A stretch of DNA of 64,000 nt. Source: Microbispora corallina (GTDB lineage: Bacteria > Actinomycetota > Actinomycetes > Streptosporangiales > Streptosporangiaceae). The stretch lies in contig NZ_BOOC01000021.1 in NCBI RefSeq assembly GCF_016863035.1, positions 54,929 to 118,928 on the forward strand. The letters are read 5' to 3'. This document shows, one piece after another, positions 40,343-48,840 of the stretch. The notes under the pieces were generated by a model. It saw only the letters and a list, made by a program, of their open reading frames with translations. It was not told the DNA's origin and ran no database searches. Numbering within the stretch: the stretch's first letter is position 1; every line of letters starts with the position of its first letter. A program made the position numbers and the translations under genes.

Positions 40343-41536
40343 TCAGGCCGGCGTTCCGCTCGGCGACGTCATCCGGGCGGCCAGCAGCCACCACAGGCCC
40401 AGCTGCGCGAGCGCGAGCGCGACCGCGAACGGCGGCAGTGTCCACGTCCCGACCCCCTGGGCGATGGCGCCGGCCAGCCAGGGGAACACGGCGCCGCCCA
40501 CCACCGACACGCCGTTCAGCAGCCCGATCGCGGTGGGCACAAGCCGGGCGACGGTCAGCCGCGGCGCCACGGCCATCGTGGTGGGGAAGATCGGGCCGAG
40601 GCAGAAGCCGAGCAGCACGAAGCTCACGCTGGCCACCGCCGTCCCCGGGGCGACCCAGGCCAGCGCCGCGCTGGCGGTGATGCCCACCAGGCAGGCGAAG
40701 GTCATGCCGGTGTCGGTCATCCCGATCCTGGCGGCCACCGGGCTGATCAGAAAGCGGCCGAGGGCGAGCCCCAGCCAGTAGCCGGAGACGGTGTACCCGG
40801 CCAGCAGGTCCGCCTGCCCGCGGGCGTCCACGAGGAAGGTGAAGCCCCAGTTGCCCACGCTGATCTCCAGGCCCACGTACACGGCGAGGAACGCGGCGCC
40901 CAGCAGGACGGCCGGCTCCCGCGACGCCGCGGCGAGCAGGCCGTTCCCGCCCGTCTCCGTCGTCTCCGGGACCTCCGTCCGCCCTCGGGGGAGCGTCAGG
41001 AGGAAGCCGGCCATGAGCGGGACGCAGATCAGCGCGAGGACCAGCCACACCGCCGTCCACGGCAGGCGGTCCAGCATCCAGGTGGCCAGCAGGGGCCCGA
41101 GCAGCGCGCCCACCCCGAAGAACGCGTGCAGGCGGTTGAGCAGGGTCGTCGCCCTGGGCAGCCCGGCGAGGTAGGCGTTGAGCACCGACTCGAGGATCCC
41201 CGTGCCGTACCCGGCGACGAGCTGGATCACCACCAGGGCCAGGAACGGCGGCCGCAGGGCCGTGCACAGCCCGGCCAGCACGTACGCGCCGCCGCCCGCC
41301 GCCAAAGCCGCGCGGACCCCGAACCGGTGGATCAGCGCGCCGGCCGTCGAGCCCGCCAGCATGAACCCGGCCGAGAAGCTGAAGAAGGTGGTCCCGATCG
41401 TCGCCTTGTCCAGGCCGTAGTCGCGGATCTGCGCGGGGAGCAGCACCCCGCCCACGCCCGCACTGAGCCCCACCAGGACGAAGGCGGCGTACGCGAGGGC
41501 GACGGGCGCCCACCACCGGTGCCGGAGTGCGGACAC
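40343..41536 (-). CDS. MFS transporter (FucP/sugar-exporter-like)
   Basis: A 397-residue transporter with 12 predicted helices. It shows ALAYAAFVLVGLSAGVGGVL, GTTFFSFSAGFMLAGSTAGA, VIQLVAGYGTGILESVLNAY with acidic residues in helix 4, and LLNRLHAFFGVGALLGPLLA, features of the major-facilitator group near FucP and the YfkF-type sugar exporters. The GTG at 41536 (VSALRHRWW) is chosen because GGGAGGTCAGGT precedes it and the next residues form the first helix. It ends opposite the polyketide synthase with a shared terminator. The substrate is unknown; it could export a polyketide product or import a sugar. Confidence 0.82.
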   Translation of the reverse strand: MSALRHRWWAPVALAYAAFVLVGLSAGVGGVLLPAQIRDYGLDKATIGTTFFSFSAGFMLAGSTAGALIHRFGVRAALAAGGGAYVLAGLCTALRPPFLALVVIQLVAGYGTGILESVLNAYLAGLPRATTLLNRLHAFFGVGALLGPLLATWMLDRLPWTAVWLVLALICVPLMAGFLLTLPRGRTEVPETTETGGNGLLAAASREPAVLLGAAFLAVYVGLEISVGNWGFTFLVDARGQADLLAGYTVSGYWLGLALGRFLISPVAARIGMTDTGMTFACLVGITASAALAWVAPGTAVASVSFVLLGFCLGPIFPTTMAVAPRLTVARLVPTAIGLLNGVSVVGGAVFPWLAGAIAQGVGTWTLPPFAVALALAQLGLWWLLAARMTSPSGTPA

Positions 41537-41847
41537 CTGACCTCCCGCCGATGCGAACGGCCGCCCGCCGTCCGTCGGCGGCGCGTCGTGGACCCACCCC
41601 TCGCGAACGCCGACCGTACGCCGGAGATCATCCCCGATTTCCCGACATGTTACGACAAGCATCCCGCTCGTCGGCACCCCCGATCTCACGCCCGATACAG
41701 CCGCCGTGAGGTGGAGGCGCGCGGACTGATGCGCGGTTGAGCCGTGGCGGATGCGTCGCCTCTGCGGGGCCGACATCCGCGCATCGCATCGTGACGGGCA
41801 CGCGCCCTGGTGGGGCGCGGACAAGTCCGTCATGGAGGTGCCCCGTC
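41537..41847. other. Intergenic region, 311 bases
   Basis: Divergent spacer between the transporter gene (leftward) and the carboxypeptidase operon (rightward). I see no gene. It should contain both promoters; an AT-richer patch near 41640-41700 (including CCGATACAG) is the most promoter-like part, but no convincing pair of hexamers stands out. Confidence 0.4.
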
Positions 41848-42894
41848 ATGCGTTCCGCCCGCCGCGACCGCGTCCGCCCGTTGCCGCGGGCCGTCCTCGC
41901 CGTCCTCGCCCTCGTGGTCGCCGCCGGTGCGACCGGCTGTCTCGGCCCCTCCGGCTGGGAGCGGCTGCCCGCGCCGCGGCACGTCACCGGCGTCGCGCTG
42001 CCGTGGCCCGCCGACGGGCAGGCCGTGGTCGCCATGGCCGGCGAGGGCGTCCTCGGATCCAGCGGCTCGATGACGCCGGTGCCCATCGCGAGCGTGACCA
42101 AGGTGATGACGGCCTACGTCCTGCTGCGGGGCCATCCGCTGAGGGACGGCGAGGAGGGCCCGCTCATCGAGGTCGACGGGACGGCCGCCGCCGAGTCGCT
42201 GTCGGCGACGGAGTCCACCGTCCCGGTGCGGCAGGGACAGCGGCTGTCCCTGCGTCGGCTGCTGGAGCTGATGATGATCCCGTCCGGCAACAACGTGGCT
42301 CGGCTGCTGGCCCGATGGGACGCCGGCACGCAGGAGGGGTTCGTGCGGAAGATGAACGCCGCCGCCCGCGCCCTCGGCATGGCCGACACCGTCTACACCG
42401 GCGCCAGCGGCTACGAGGACTCCACGGTGAGCACGGCGGCCGACCAGGTGAAGCTGGCAGGCGAGGCGATGCGGAACGAGGTGTTCCGGCGGATTGTCGC
42501 CACCACGCGGACGTCCCTTCCTGGCGATCCGCGCGTGATCCGCAACACCAACACGCTGCTGGGCAGGAACGGGGTGATCGGCATCAAGACCGGATCCGGC
42601 ACGCGGGCCGGCGGCAGCCTGATGTGGGCCGTCACGGTCGGATCGGGCGACGGGGCGCGTCTCGTGCTCGGCGTCGTCCTGTCCCAGAGGGTCGGCGCCG
42701 ACCCGGAGGCGGCGAAGCAGGCGGCGCTCGACGCGAGCGACCGGCTGATCACGGCGGTGCGGGCGGCCGTGCCCCGGCTGGTCGCGGCCGGCCGGACGGG
42801 AGGCGTGCGCGGCGCGATGAGCACGCGCGCCGCCGCCGTACAGTACAACGTGGACATCAGCGGTGAAACCGCCCGGCGAGGGGCCGCGCGGTAG
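41848..42894 (+). CDS. D-alanyl-D-alanine carboxypeptidase, lipoprotein (S11 family)
   Basis: A 348-residue penicillin-binding carboxypeptidase. A lipoprotein signal (RPLPRAVLAVLALVVAAGAT then GC) precedes the catalytic part. The S11 triad is complete: SVTK (Ser nucleophile and Lys) after PIAS, SGNN in MMIPSGNNVARLLAR, and KTGSG in GVIGIKTGSGTRAGG. It trims the terminal D-Ala from peptidoglycan stem peptides outside the membrane. GGAGGTG stands 8 bases before the ATG. It shares one base with the next gene, a response regulator (TAGTG), so enzyme and two-component system form one operon. This suggests a cell-wall stress or beta-lactam response. Confidence 0.9.
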   Translation: MRSARRDRVRPLPRAVLAVLALVVAAGATGCLGPSGWERLPAPRHVTGVALPWPADGQAVVAMAGEGVLGSSGSMTPVPIASVTKVMTAYVLLRGHPLRDGEEGPLIEVDGTAAAESLSATESTVPVRQGQRLSLRRLLELMMIPSGNNVARLLARWDAGTQEGFVRKMNAAARALGMADTVYTGASGYEDSTVSTAADQVKLAGEAMRNEVFRRIVATTRTSLPGDPRVIRNTNTLLGRNGVIGIKTGSGTRAGGSLMWAVTVGSGDGARLVLGVVLSQRVGADPEAAKQAALDASDRLITAVRAAVPRLVAAGRTGGVRGAMSTRAAAVQYNVDISGETARRGAAR

Positions 42895-43622
42895 TGGACA
42901 GGACGACCTCCGACGCGCCCGTCACCGTGCTGCTGGTCGAGGACGACGACGTCATCCTCAAGACGGTCACGATGGCGCTGGAGCGCTACGGCTACCGCGT
43001 GTCGACCGCCGGGGACGGCCTGAGCGGCCTTGAGTCCTTTCAGGACGGCGGACACGACCTGCTGCTGCTGGACGTCATGCTGCCGGGCCTGGACGGCATC
43101 GGCCTGTGCCGCAAGGTCAGGGAGTCCAGCCTGATGCCGATCCTGCTGATGTCGGCCCGGGGCGACGCCGTGGACGTGGTGTCGGGCCTGGAGGCGGGCG
43201 CGGACGACTACGTCGTCAAGCCGGTCGAGATCTCCGTGCTGGTGGCCAGGATCCGCTCGCTGCTGCGGCGGGCGGCCTTCACCCCGCGGGAGACGGCGTC
43301 CGCCGCCGGCACCCCGGACGAAGGGGCGGGCGGGTCCGCGCTCGCCTTCGGCGACCTCACGGTCGACACCGCCGCCCTGGAGGTGTGGCGGGCGGGGCGG
43401 CCGGTCGCGCTCGCGCCCACGGAGCTGCGGCTGCTGCTGGAGTTCGCGGCCAACCCCGGGCTCGTCCTGGATCGCCAGACGTTGCTGCGCGACGTCTGGG
43501 ACTACGGCTGGGACGGCGACACCCGCGTGGTCGATCTCTGCGTCCAGCGGCTGCGCAAGAAGATCGGCGCCGACCGGATCGAGACGGTCCGCGGCTTCGG
43601 CTACAAGCTTCGCCGGTCGTGA
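42894..43622 (+). CDS. OmpR-family response regulator
   Basis: A 242-residue regulator. The receiver domain has VLLVEDDDVILKTV with the acidic pair, LLLLDVMLPGLDG with the phosphorylated Asp, LLMSARGD and DDYVVKPVE with the conserved Lys. The winged helix has LAPTELRLLLEFAANPG, LLRDVWDYGW and RVVDLCVQRLRKKIG. It is activated by the kinase encoded next, whose GTG overlaps its stop (GTGA). The start GTG overlaps the carboxypeptidase stop by one base. Control of its own operon is likely. Confidence 0.93.
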   Translation: MDRTTSDAPVTVLLVEDDDVILKTVTMALERYGYRVSTAGDGLSGLESFQDGGHDLLLLDVMLPGLDGIGLCRKVRESSLMPILLMSARGDAVDVVSGLEAGADDYVVKPVEISVLVARIRSLLRRAAFTPRETASAAGTPDEGAGGSALAFGDLTVDTAALEVWRAGRPVALAPTELRLLLEFAANPGLVLDRQTLLRDVWDYGWDGDTRVVDLCVQRLRKKIGADRIETVRGFGYKLRRS

Positions 43623-44851
43623 ACCCGACCTCGTTGCGGTGGAAGATCGCCGCCCTCGTCGCCGTCGGATGCTGCGCGGTCACGGCCGTGGTCGGGGTGC
43701 TGGTTCACCGGGCGACCTTCGACCGTTCGATGCGCCTCGGCGAGGACGACGCGCTCCAGGCCCTCACGCAGATCGAGCAGGAGTACGCGCGCACGGGCAC
43801 GGCGCCCGCGGACGCCATGAAGGAGCCGGGCGAGCTGCCCGCGGAGCTGCGGCAGCGGCTCGCGCCTCCGGAGACGGGCGCCCTCTCCCCCGTGTTGGCC
43901 GGGAGCACCTGCTACGTCGAGGAGCGGCCCGGCCAGCCCTGGATGTGGGCGGCGGCACGCGTGGGCGGCCAGGTGCTCGTGGCACGGATCGAGATGGGCC
44001 CGGAACTGCGCAGCCTCCAGGCGCTCGACCGCCACATGGTGCTCGCCGCGCTCGCCGCGCTCGGCGTCATCCTCCCGGTGACGGTCCTGGCGGCCGAGCT
44101 GCCGAACCGCCGGCTCCGGCGCGTGGCGGCCACCGCGCGGCGCATCGCGGACGGAGATCTGGACGCCCGGACCGAGGCGCGCGGACGCGACGAGATCGCC
44201 GACATCTCGGCTGCCGTGGACTCGATGGCGGCGAACCTCCAGCGCCGGCTGCTCGCCGAGCAGCGCTTCACCGCCGACATCGCGCACGACCTGCGCACTC
44301 CGCTGATGGGGCTGCTCACCGCCACCGAGCTGCTGCCGGAGAGCGAGGCCACCGACCTGGTCCGCGACCGCGTCCGCGTGCTGCGGTCGCTGGTCGAGGA
44401 CCTGCTGGAGGTCTCCCGCCTCGACGCCGGCGCCGAGGAGGCCGAGCGCCTCCCGGTGCCGCTCGACCGGCTGACGGCCGAGTCGCTGAGCAGGCTGGGT
44501 CTCACCGCCGAGGTGACCGTGGTGGGCGACCCCGTGGCGGAGACCGATCCGCGCCGTCTGGACCGGATCGTCGCCAACCTCGTGGTCAACGCCCACCGGC
44601 ACGGACGGCCTCCGGTGGAGATCGGGGTGAGCGGCCGGACGATCGTGGTCCGCGACCACGGCCCGGGCTTCCCCGGCGACCTGCTGGCCGACGGGCCGCG
44701 GCGGTTCCGGACCGGCAGGGCCGAACGCGGCGGCGGGCACGGGCTCGGCCTGACCATCGCCGTCGGCCAGGCCCGGGTCATCGGCGCCCGGCTCCGCTTC
44801 GGCAACGCCCCGGACGGCGGCGCGATCGTCACGCTCGAGCTGCCGGCCTGA
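43619..44851 (+). CDS. Sensor histidine kinase partner of the OmpR regulator
   Basis: A 410-residue kinase. A first helix near residues 8-28 (IAALVAVGCCAVTAVVGVLV), an external domain of ~110 residues with one Cys (AGSTCYVEERP), a second helix near 142-160, HAMP (NRRLRRVAATARRIADGDLD), HisKA with FTADIAHDLRTPLMGL and HATPase with NLVVNAHRHG, VRDHGPGFPG and GGGHGLGLTIA. The kinase core is complete. Its domain order resembles cell-wall-sensing kinases such as CseC, though assignment to that group is inferred from the carboxypeptidase neighbour. Confidence 0.92.
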   Translation: MNPTSLRWKIAALVAVGCCAVTAVVGVLVHRATFDRSMRLGEDDALQALTQIEQEYARTGTAPADAMKEPGELPAELRQRLAPPETGALSPVLAGSTCYVEERPGQPWMWAAARVGGQVLVARIEMGPELRSLQALDRHMVLAALAALGVILPVTVLAAELPNRRLRRVAATARRIADGDLDARTEARGRDEIADISAAVDSMAANLQRRLLAEQRFTADIAHDLRTPLMGLLTATELLPESEATDLVRDRVRVLRSLVEDLLEVSRLDAGAEEAERLPVPLDRLTAESLSRLGLTAEVTVVGDPVAETDPRRLDRIVANLVVNAHRHGRPPVEIGVSGRTIVVRDHGPGFPGDLLADGPRRFRTGRAERGGGHGLGLTIAVGQARVIGARLRFGNAPDGGAIVTLELPA

Positions 44852-44896
44852 CGACGTATCCTCAAACGGAGTAGACACTCCACTTGTGGGGGGACC

Positions 44897-45448
44897 GTGA
44901 CGACGTTCTGGCTGGACCGCGACGACACCCGCTATGCCGACCAGGTCCGGCGCGACGTGGGCGCGTTCGAGGACTCCTTCGGGGACTTCGCCCCGATCTC
45001 CTTCGCCTGCGCGGCGTGGCGGGTCGCCACCACGCCGGTCATGTCGCCGCCGTACGTCCGATGGCACCGCCGGATCCTGTCGGCGACGTGCGTCCGCAAC
45101 ACGTGGGACGGGACGCTGAACGCCGAGGTGCGGATCGCCGCGCCGCTGCCCGGAGCCCTCACCGCCTCCCGGGTGTGGTGGCGGGACCGCGGCTGGCAGG
45201 GCTGGCCGCGGGTGTTCGGCCAGTTCGTCGAGCCGAGCCCGCGTGAGACGGCCACGCTGCCGTTTCTGCGGGCGAGCCTGCTCGCGCAGGTGCCCGTGCC
45301 GTTCGAGGAGCTGCCGCCCGCGCCCTCCGGGCCAGACGAGCATCTGGCGGCGACCGCCGGCCGGGCCCTGGCGGTGCTGGTCAGGGAGCTCGACGCCGTC
45401 ATCGCCCCGATCATCGCCCACCTGGAGGACGCCGCCGCGCCCCGGTGA
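44897..45448 (+). CDS. Hypothetical protein, 183 residues
   Basis: I do not recognise this family. The protein is soluble, rich in Trp and Arg: MTTFWLDRDDTRYADQVRRD, PPYVRWHRRILSATCVRNTW, then WWRDRGWQGWPRVFGQF and a helical C-terminus. No signal peptide, metal motif or known fold is evident. The GTG at 44897 follows a run of G (GGGGGGACC) that serves as SD. It lies 45 bases after the sensor kinase and could be cotranscribed with it. A terminator separates it from the convergent exporter. Confidence 0.6.
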   Translation: MTTFWLDRDDTRYADQVRRDVGAFEDSFGDFAPISFACAAWRVATTPVMSPPYVRWHRRILSATCVRNTWDGTLNAEVRIAAPLPGALTASRVWWRDRGWQGWPRVFGQFVEPSPRETATLPFLRASLLAQVPVPFEELPPAPSGPDEHLAATAGRALAVLVRELDAVIAPIIAHLEDAAAPR

Positions 45449-45479
45449 CGAGACGTCCGGCGCCGGCCCGACGCCGAGC

Positions 45480-45511
45480 GGGCCCGGCCGCCGTCTCCGG
45501 CGACCGGGCCC
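45480..45511. terminator. Bidirectional terminator hairpin
   Basis: Arms 45480-45493 and 45498-45511 pair over 13 of 14 bases (one C-A mismatch) around a TCTC loop, between the convergent genes at 44897 and 45535. The outer eight bases (GGGCCCGG) are shared with the terminator at 40286. Confidence 0.7.
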
Positions 45512-45534
45512 ATGACCTCCGGCGCAGTGGCGGC

Positions 45535-46749
45535 CTACGCGCTGGCGGCCATCTCGTTCTCGGCGACGGGCTGTGCGGTCCTCCGGCGCGTGCCGAGGGT
45601 GAGGAGCACCGAGGCCGCCGTCAGCACCACGCCGTACCAGAAGACGCTGTCGACCCCCAGGTGGTCGGCGAACAGCCCGCCGAACAGCGCTCCGAGCGCG
45701 ATGGACGTGTTGTACGCCAGGGTGTTGAGGGACATGGCGGCTTCGAAGGTGTCGGGCGCGGCGGCCAGCGTCACGTTGATCTGGCACAGGTTGGCGGCGC
45801 CGAAGGAGACGCCCCACAGGATCAGCGAGAAGATCAGGCCGGCCTGCGTGTGACCGATCGTGAGCAGCAGGAGCAGGGCCGCGACGAGTCCCGTGCAGGC
45901 GACGGCGAAGCTGCCCCTCAGGTTCTTGGTCACCGTGTAGCCGGCGATGAAGTTCCCGGCCGCGCCGCCGACGCCGTAAATGATCAGCAGGACGGTGAAG
46001 AACCGGGAGGAGGTGGAGGAGTTCTGCTCGATGAAGGGACGGATGAACGTGTACGCCCCGAAGTGCCCGAGCACGTACAGGACGACGGCGAACAGCACCA
46101 CGCGGAGTCGCACGTTTCTGATCGGAAGCCCGAAGACCTCCCGGACCGAGACCGCGTTCTCCGACGGCAGCGACGGAACCACGATGATCACCGCGAGGAG
46201 CACCAGCGCGCCGAGGCCGCTCCAGATGAGAAAGGTGGTCCGCCAGTCGGTCAGGCTTTCGAGCAGGGTTCCCAGCGGGATGCCCACCACGGTGGCGATC
46301 GAGATGCCGGACAGCGCGACGGCGGACGCCCTGCTCGCGAGGCGGCCGGGAACGAGGCGCATCGCCATGCTCACCCCGATGGCCCAGAACACGCCGTTGG
46401 CGAATCCCATGATGAGCCGCGCGGTCAGGACCAGCGGGTAGTTCGGCGAGATGGACGTGATCAGGTTGCCCACGGCCAGGATCGCCAGGAGCGCGGACAG
46501 CAGCACGCGCCGGTTGACGCGCCTGGTCCACGCCACGATGAACGGTACGCCCAGCCCGGCCGAGACGCCGTACAACGTCACCATCAGCCCGGCGACTCCC
46601 ACCGTTATGTCCAGGCTTCTGCTGACCGGGGTGAGCAGGCCGACGGGCATCAACTCGGTGGTGACGAAGACGAACAGGCTGGCTGTGATGACAGCGACAC
46701 CCAGCCAGGACCTGAAGGGCGAGAGCGGGTGCTCGTCGTTTGAGGACAT
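45535..46749 (-). CDS. MFS exporter, DHA1 type
   Basis: A 404-residue, 12-helix exporter. It begins SPFRSWLGVAVITASLFVFV and contains VTTELMPVGLLTPVS (family motif of the AraJ/CmlR group), FIVAWTRRVNRRVLLS (motif A), TARLIMGFANGVFWAIGVSM and ASAVALSGISIATVVGIPLG. Relatives export chloramphenicol, sugars or nucleosides. It is the last of three leftward genes (DsbA-like, EamA, MFS) adjacent to the C-nucleoside block, so it might carry that product (the minimycin cluster needs a transporter), but the LysR gene lies between them. The substrate is unknown. Confidence 0.87.
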   Translation of the reverse strand: MSSNDEHPLSPFRSWLGVAVITASLFVFVTTELMPVGLLTPVSRSLDITVGVAGLMVTLYGVSAGLGVPFIVAWTRRVNRRVLLSALLAILAVGNLITSISPNYPLVLTARLIMGFANGVFWAIGVSMAMRLVPGRLASRASAVALSGISIATVVGIPLGTLLESLTDWRTTFLIWSGLGALVLLAVIIVVPSLPSENAVSVREVFGLPIRNVRLRVVLFAVVLYVLGHFGAYTFIRPFIEQNSSTSSRFFTVLLIIYGVGGAAGNFIAGYTVTKNLRGSFAVACTGLVAALLLLLTIGHTQAGLIFSLILWGVSFGAANLCQINVTLAAAPDTFEAAMSLNTLAYNTSIALGALFGGLFADHLGVDSVFWYGVVLTAASVLLTLGTRRRTAQPVAENEMAASA

Positions 46750-46831
46750 GTCTTCTCTCTCAGGGGTCGAGGTGTGGACGTACGGACCGATTACGGACGT
46801 GCGGTTACCGGCTTCTCGTCGTTCCGGCTCG

Positions 46832-47785
46832 TCATCGCGAACGTCTCCCTTCCGCCGGCAACGGTGACCTCGGTTCGGGCACCGGGGGAGCGCCGCTGTC
46901 CTGGGGGAAGTCGGCCCCTCGCGGGGCGGCCGGCCGGGGTTGCGCGAGCAGCGCGGCGACGATGATCACGACGATTCCGGCCAGTTGCAGCATCGACAGC
47001 GTCTGGTGCAGGAACAGGTAGCCGAGGAGGGTCGCGACGATCGGGCTGCCCAGGGCGAGGACGGAGACCGCCAGCGCCGGCAGCCTCTCTATCCCGCGGA
47101 ACCAGATCGCATAACTGATGACCGCGCCGAGGGAGATGAGGTAGGCGAATCCGAGGACGTTCGTCGCGGTGATCGTGGTCGGCAGCCCCTCGATGGCCAG
47201 GGTGAACGGCGCCAGCACGAGCCCGCCCGCGGTGAGCTGCCAGCCGGTGAAGGGAAGCAGCCCCACTCCGGGGGGCCGTCCCCACAGTTTGGTGAGCGTG
47301 ATGCCGGTGGCCATGCAGGCCGCTCCGGCCAGCGCCGCCACCACGCCGACGACGTTCAGCGCCGCCGTCCCCTTGAACACGAGCAGCACCACACCGAGCG
47401 CGCCCAGGACGCAGGCCGCCACATGGGTGAACCGGATCCTGTCCCCGATGAGCACCGCCGCGAGCACCAGGACGGCCATGGGCTGCACGGTCATGAGCAT
47501 CGCCGCGATGCCACCCGGCAGGCGGTAGGCCGCGACGAACAACAGGAAGTTGAAGGCGCCGATGTTGAGCGTCCCGAGGACCAGGGTGCGCCACAGCCAC
47601 ACCCCGGTCGGCAGGACGCGGGTGAACAGCAGCAGGATCAGGCCCGCGGGGAGCGCCCGTACGGTGGCGGCGAGCAGCGGGCGGTCCGCCGGGAGCCACT
47701 CCGTCGTCACCAGATAGGTGGTTCCCCAGATCGCCGGCGCGAGCGCCGTCACACCCGTGGTGAGGAACGACCGGCCGCCGCTCAT
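46832..47785 (-). CDS. EamA/DMT-family transporter
   Basis: A 317-residue protein with ten helices in two EamA repeats: GVTALAPAIWGTTYLVTTEW opens repeat one and GAACMATGITLTKLWGRPPG opens repeat two. YLISLGAVISYAIWFRGIER and LALGSPIVATLLGYLFLHQT are typical of RhaT/YdcZ-like metabolite exporters. ATG 47785 with GGAGAGC upstream is used rather than an Arg-rich upstream extension. It lies between the DsbA-like gene and the MFS exporter. Confidence 0.87.
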   Translation of the reverse strand: MSGGRSFLTTGVTALAPAIWGTTYLVTTEWLPADRPLLAATVRALPAGLILLLFTRVLPTGVWLWRTLVLGTLNIGAFNFLLFVAAYRLPGGIAAMLMTVQPMAVLVLAAVLIGDRIRFTHVAACVLGALGVVLLVFKGTAALNVVGVVAALAGAACMATGITLTKLWGRPPGVGLLPFTGWQLTAGGLVLAPFTLAIEGLPTTITATNVLGFAYLISLGAVISYAIWFRGIERLPALAVSVLALGSPIVATLLGYLFLHQTLSMLQLAGIVVIIVAALLAQPRPAAPRGADFPQDSGAPPVPEPRSPLPAEGRRSR

Positions 47786-47944
47786 GTCGCGCCGCTCTCC
47801 GTGCCGGCGTGCCGGCAGCCGAGGCCGCGGGCGCCGGGCACCATACATGCGTTCACGTTCGACCGTTCCTTTCGGATAGCGGTTGCCGACGGCGGCGACT
47901 CACGAGGGTCGCCCGCCGCGTCGTGCGAGGGGCCAGTCGATGCG

Positions 47945-48589
47945 TCAGTCGAAGAGGGGGTCGCGGGTGCGGCTGCGGTTGAGCTCGAAGAAGCCGTCGG
48001 TGCCCGCCACGGCGAGGACGCCGTCCCAGAGGCGGCCGGCGGCCTCGCCGCGCGGGCTGGGGGAGACCACCGGGCCGAAGAACGCGATGAGCTCGCCGCC
48101 GGGCCCGGGGACATGGATGACGGGAGTGCCGACCTCGGCGCCGACCGGGTCCATCCCGGCGTGGTGGCTGTCCCGCAGCGCCGCGTCGTAGTCGGTCACG
48201 CCGGCGGCCTTGATGAGCTCCGCCGGCAGATCGGCCTCAGCGAGCGCGGTGAGCATCATGTCCCGTCCCAGACCGGCCTTCTTGTGGTGAATCAGGGTCG
48301 CCATGGCGGTGTAGAGGGGCCGCAGCGCATCGCGACCGTGCCGCTGTTCGGCCGCGACGCACACGCGCACCGGCCCCCAGCCTTCGACCATGGCCGTCCG
48401 GTATTTCTCCGGCACCTCCCGCCCCTCGTTGAGCACGGAGAGGCTCATCACGTGCAGACGCAGGTCGATCGACCGCACCTGCTCGACTTCCTGCAGCCAG
48501 CGGAAGGTGATCCACGCCCACGGACAACGCGGATCGACCCACATGTCGGCGACGGTGGGCCCCTGCTTCCCCGGTGGCGGGAGGTTCAT
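47945..48589 (-). CDS. DsbA-like oxidoreductase, mycothiol-dependent nitroreductase type (CPWA variant)
   Basis: A 214-residue thioredoxin-fold protein with a DsbA insertion: VADMWVDPRCPWAWITFRWL carries the active site, then ALAEADLPAELIKAAGVTDY and GTPVIHVPGPGGELIAFFGP with the cis-Pro. Length and pattern match the actinobacterial group of Rv2466c, which uses mycothiol. In Rv2466c the site is CPWC; here the second Cys is Ala (CPWA), so only one active-site Cys remains, as in monothiol enzymes. The gene is divergent from the LysR regulator and may be its target. Confidence 0.78.
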   Translation of the reverse strand: MNLPPPGKQGPTVADMWVDPRCPWAWITFRWLQEVEQVRSIDLRLHVMSLSVLNEGREVPEKYRTAMVEGWGPVRVCVAAEQRHGRDALRPLYTAMATLIHHKKAGLGRDMMLTALAEADLPAELIKAAGVTDYDAALRDSHHAGMDPVGAEVGTPVIHVPGPGGELIAFFGPVVSPSPRGEAAGRLWDGVLAVAGTDGFFELNRSRTRDPLFD

Positions 48590-48815
48590 GACCGATATTT
48601 CCTCTCAATCGCGACCTGGCTGGCTGATGGACGAGTTCCGCGACCCGGCGACTTCTCGGGCATTTCGCGCGAGCAGTTCGGCATAGCCCTTAGGCGGATT
48701 TCCATGGAGAACACCGCTGACGGCTTTTTGTGGAAATCCTTCGTGCCGCCGAACTCGTCACGTTGACAGTCTCGCCCGGCCGCCATCAATGAGTCCAACA
48801 CATGTTTGTCAGGCC

Positions 48816-48838
48816 ATCTATCGTGATACAAGCTAGAT
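48816..48838. promoter_or_regulatory. Inverted repeat at the LysR promoter
   Basis: ATCTA-N13-TAGAT lies just before the LysR start, in the 251-base divergent gap facing the DsbA-like gene. It has the spacing of a LysR box (T-N11-A type dyads) and probably serves autoregulation and control of the divergent operon. Confidence 0.5.
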
Positions 48839-48840
48839 CC

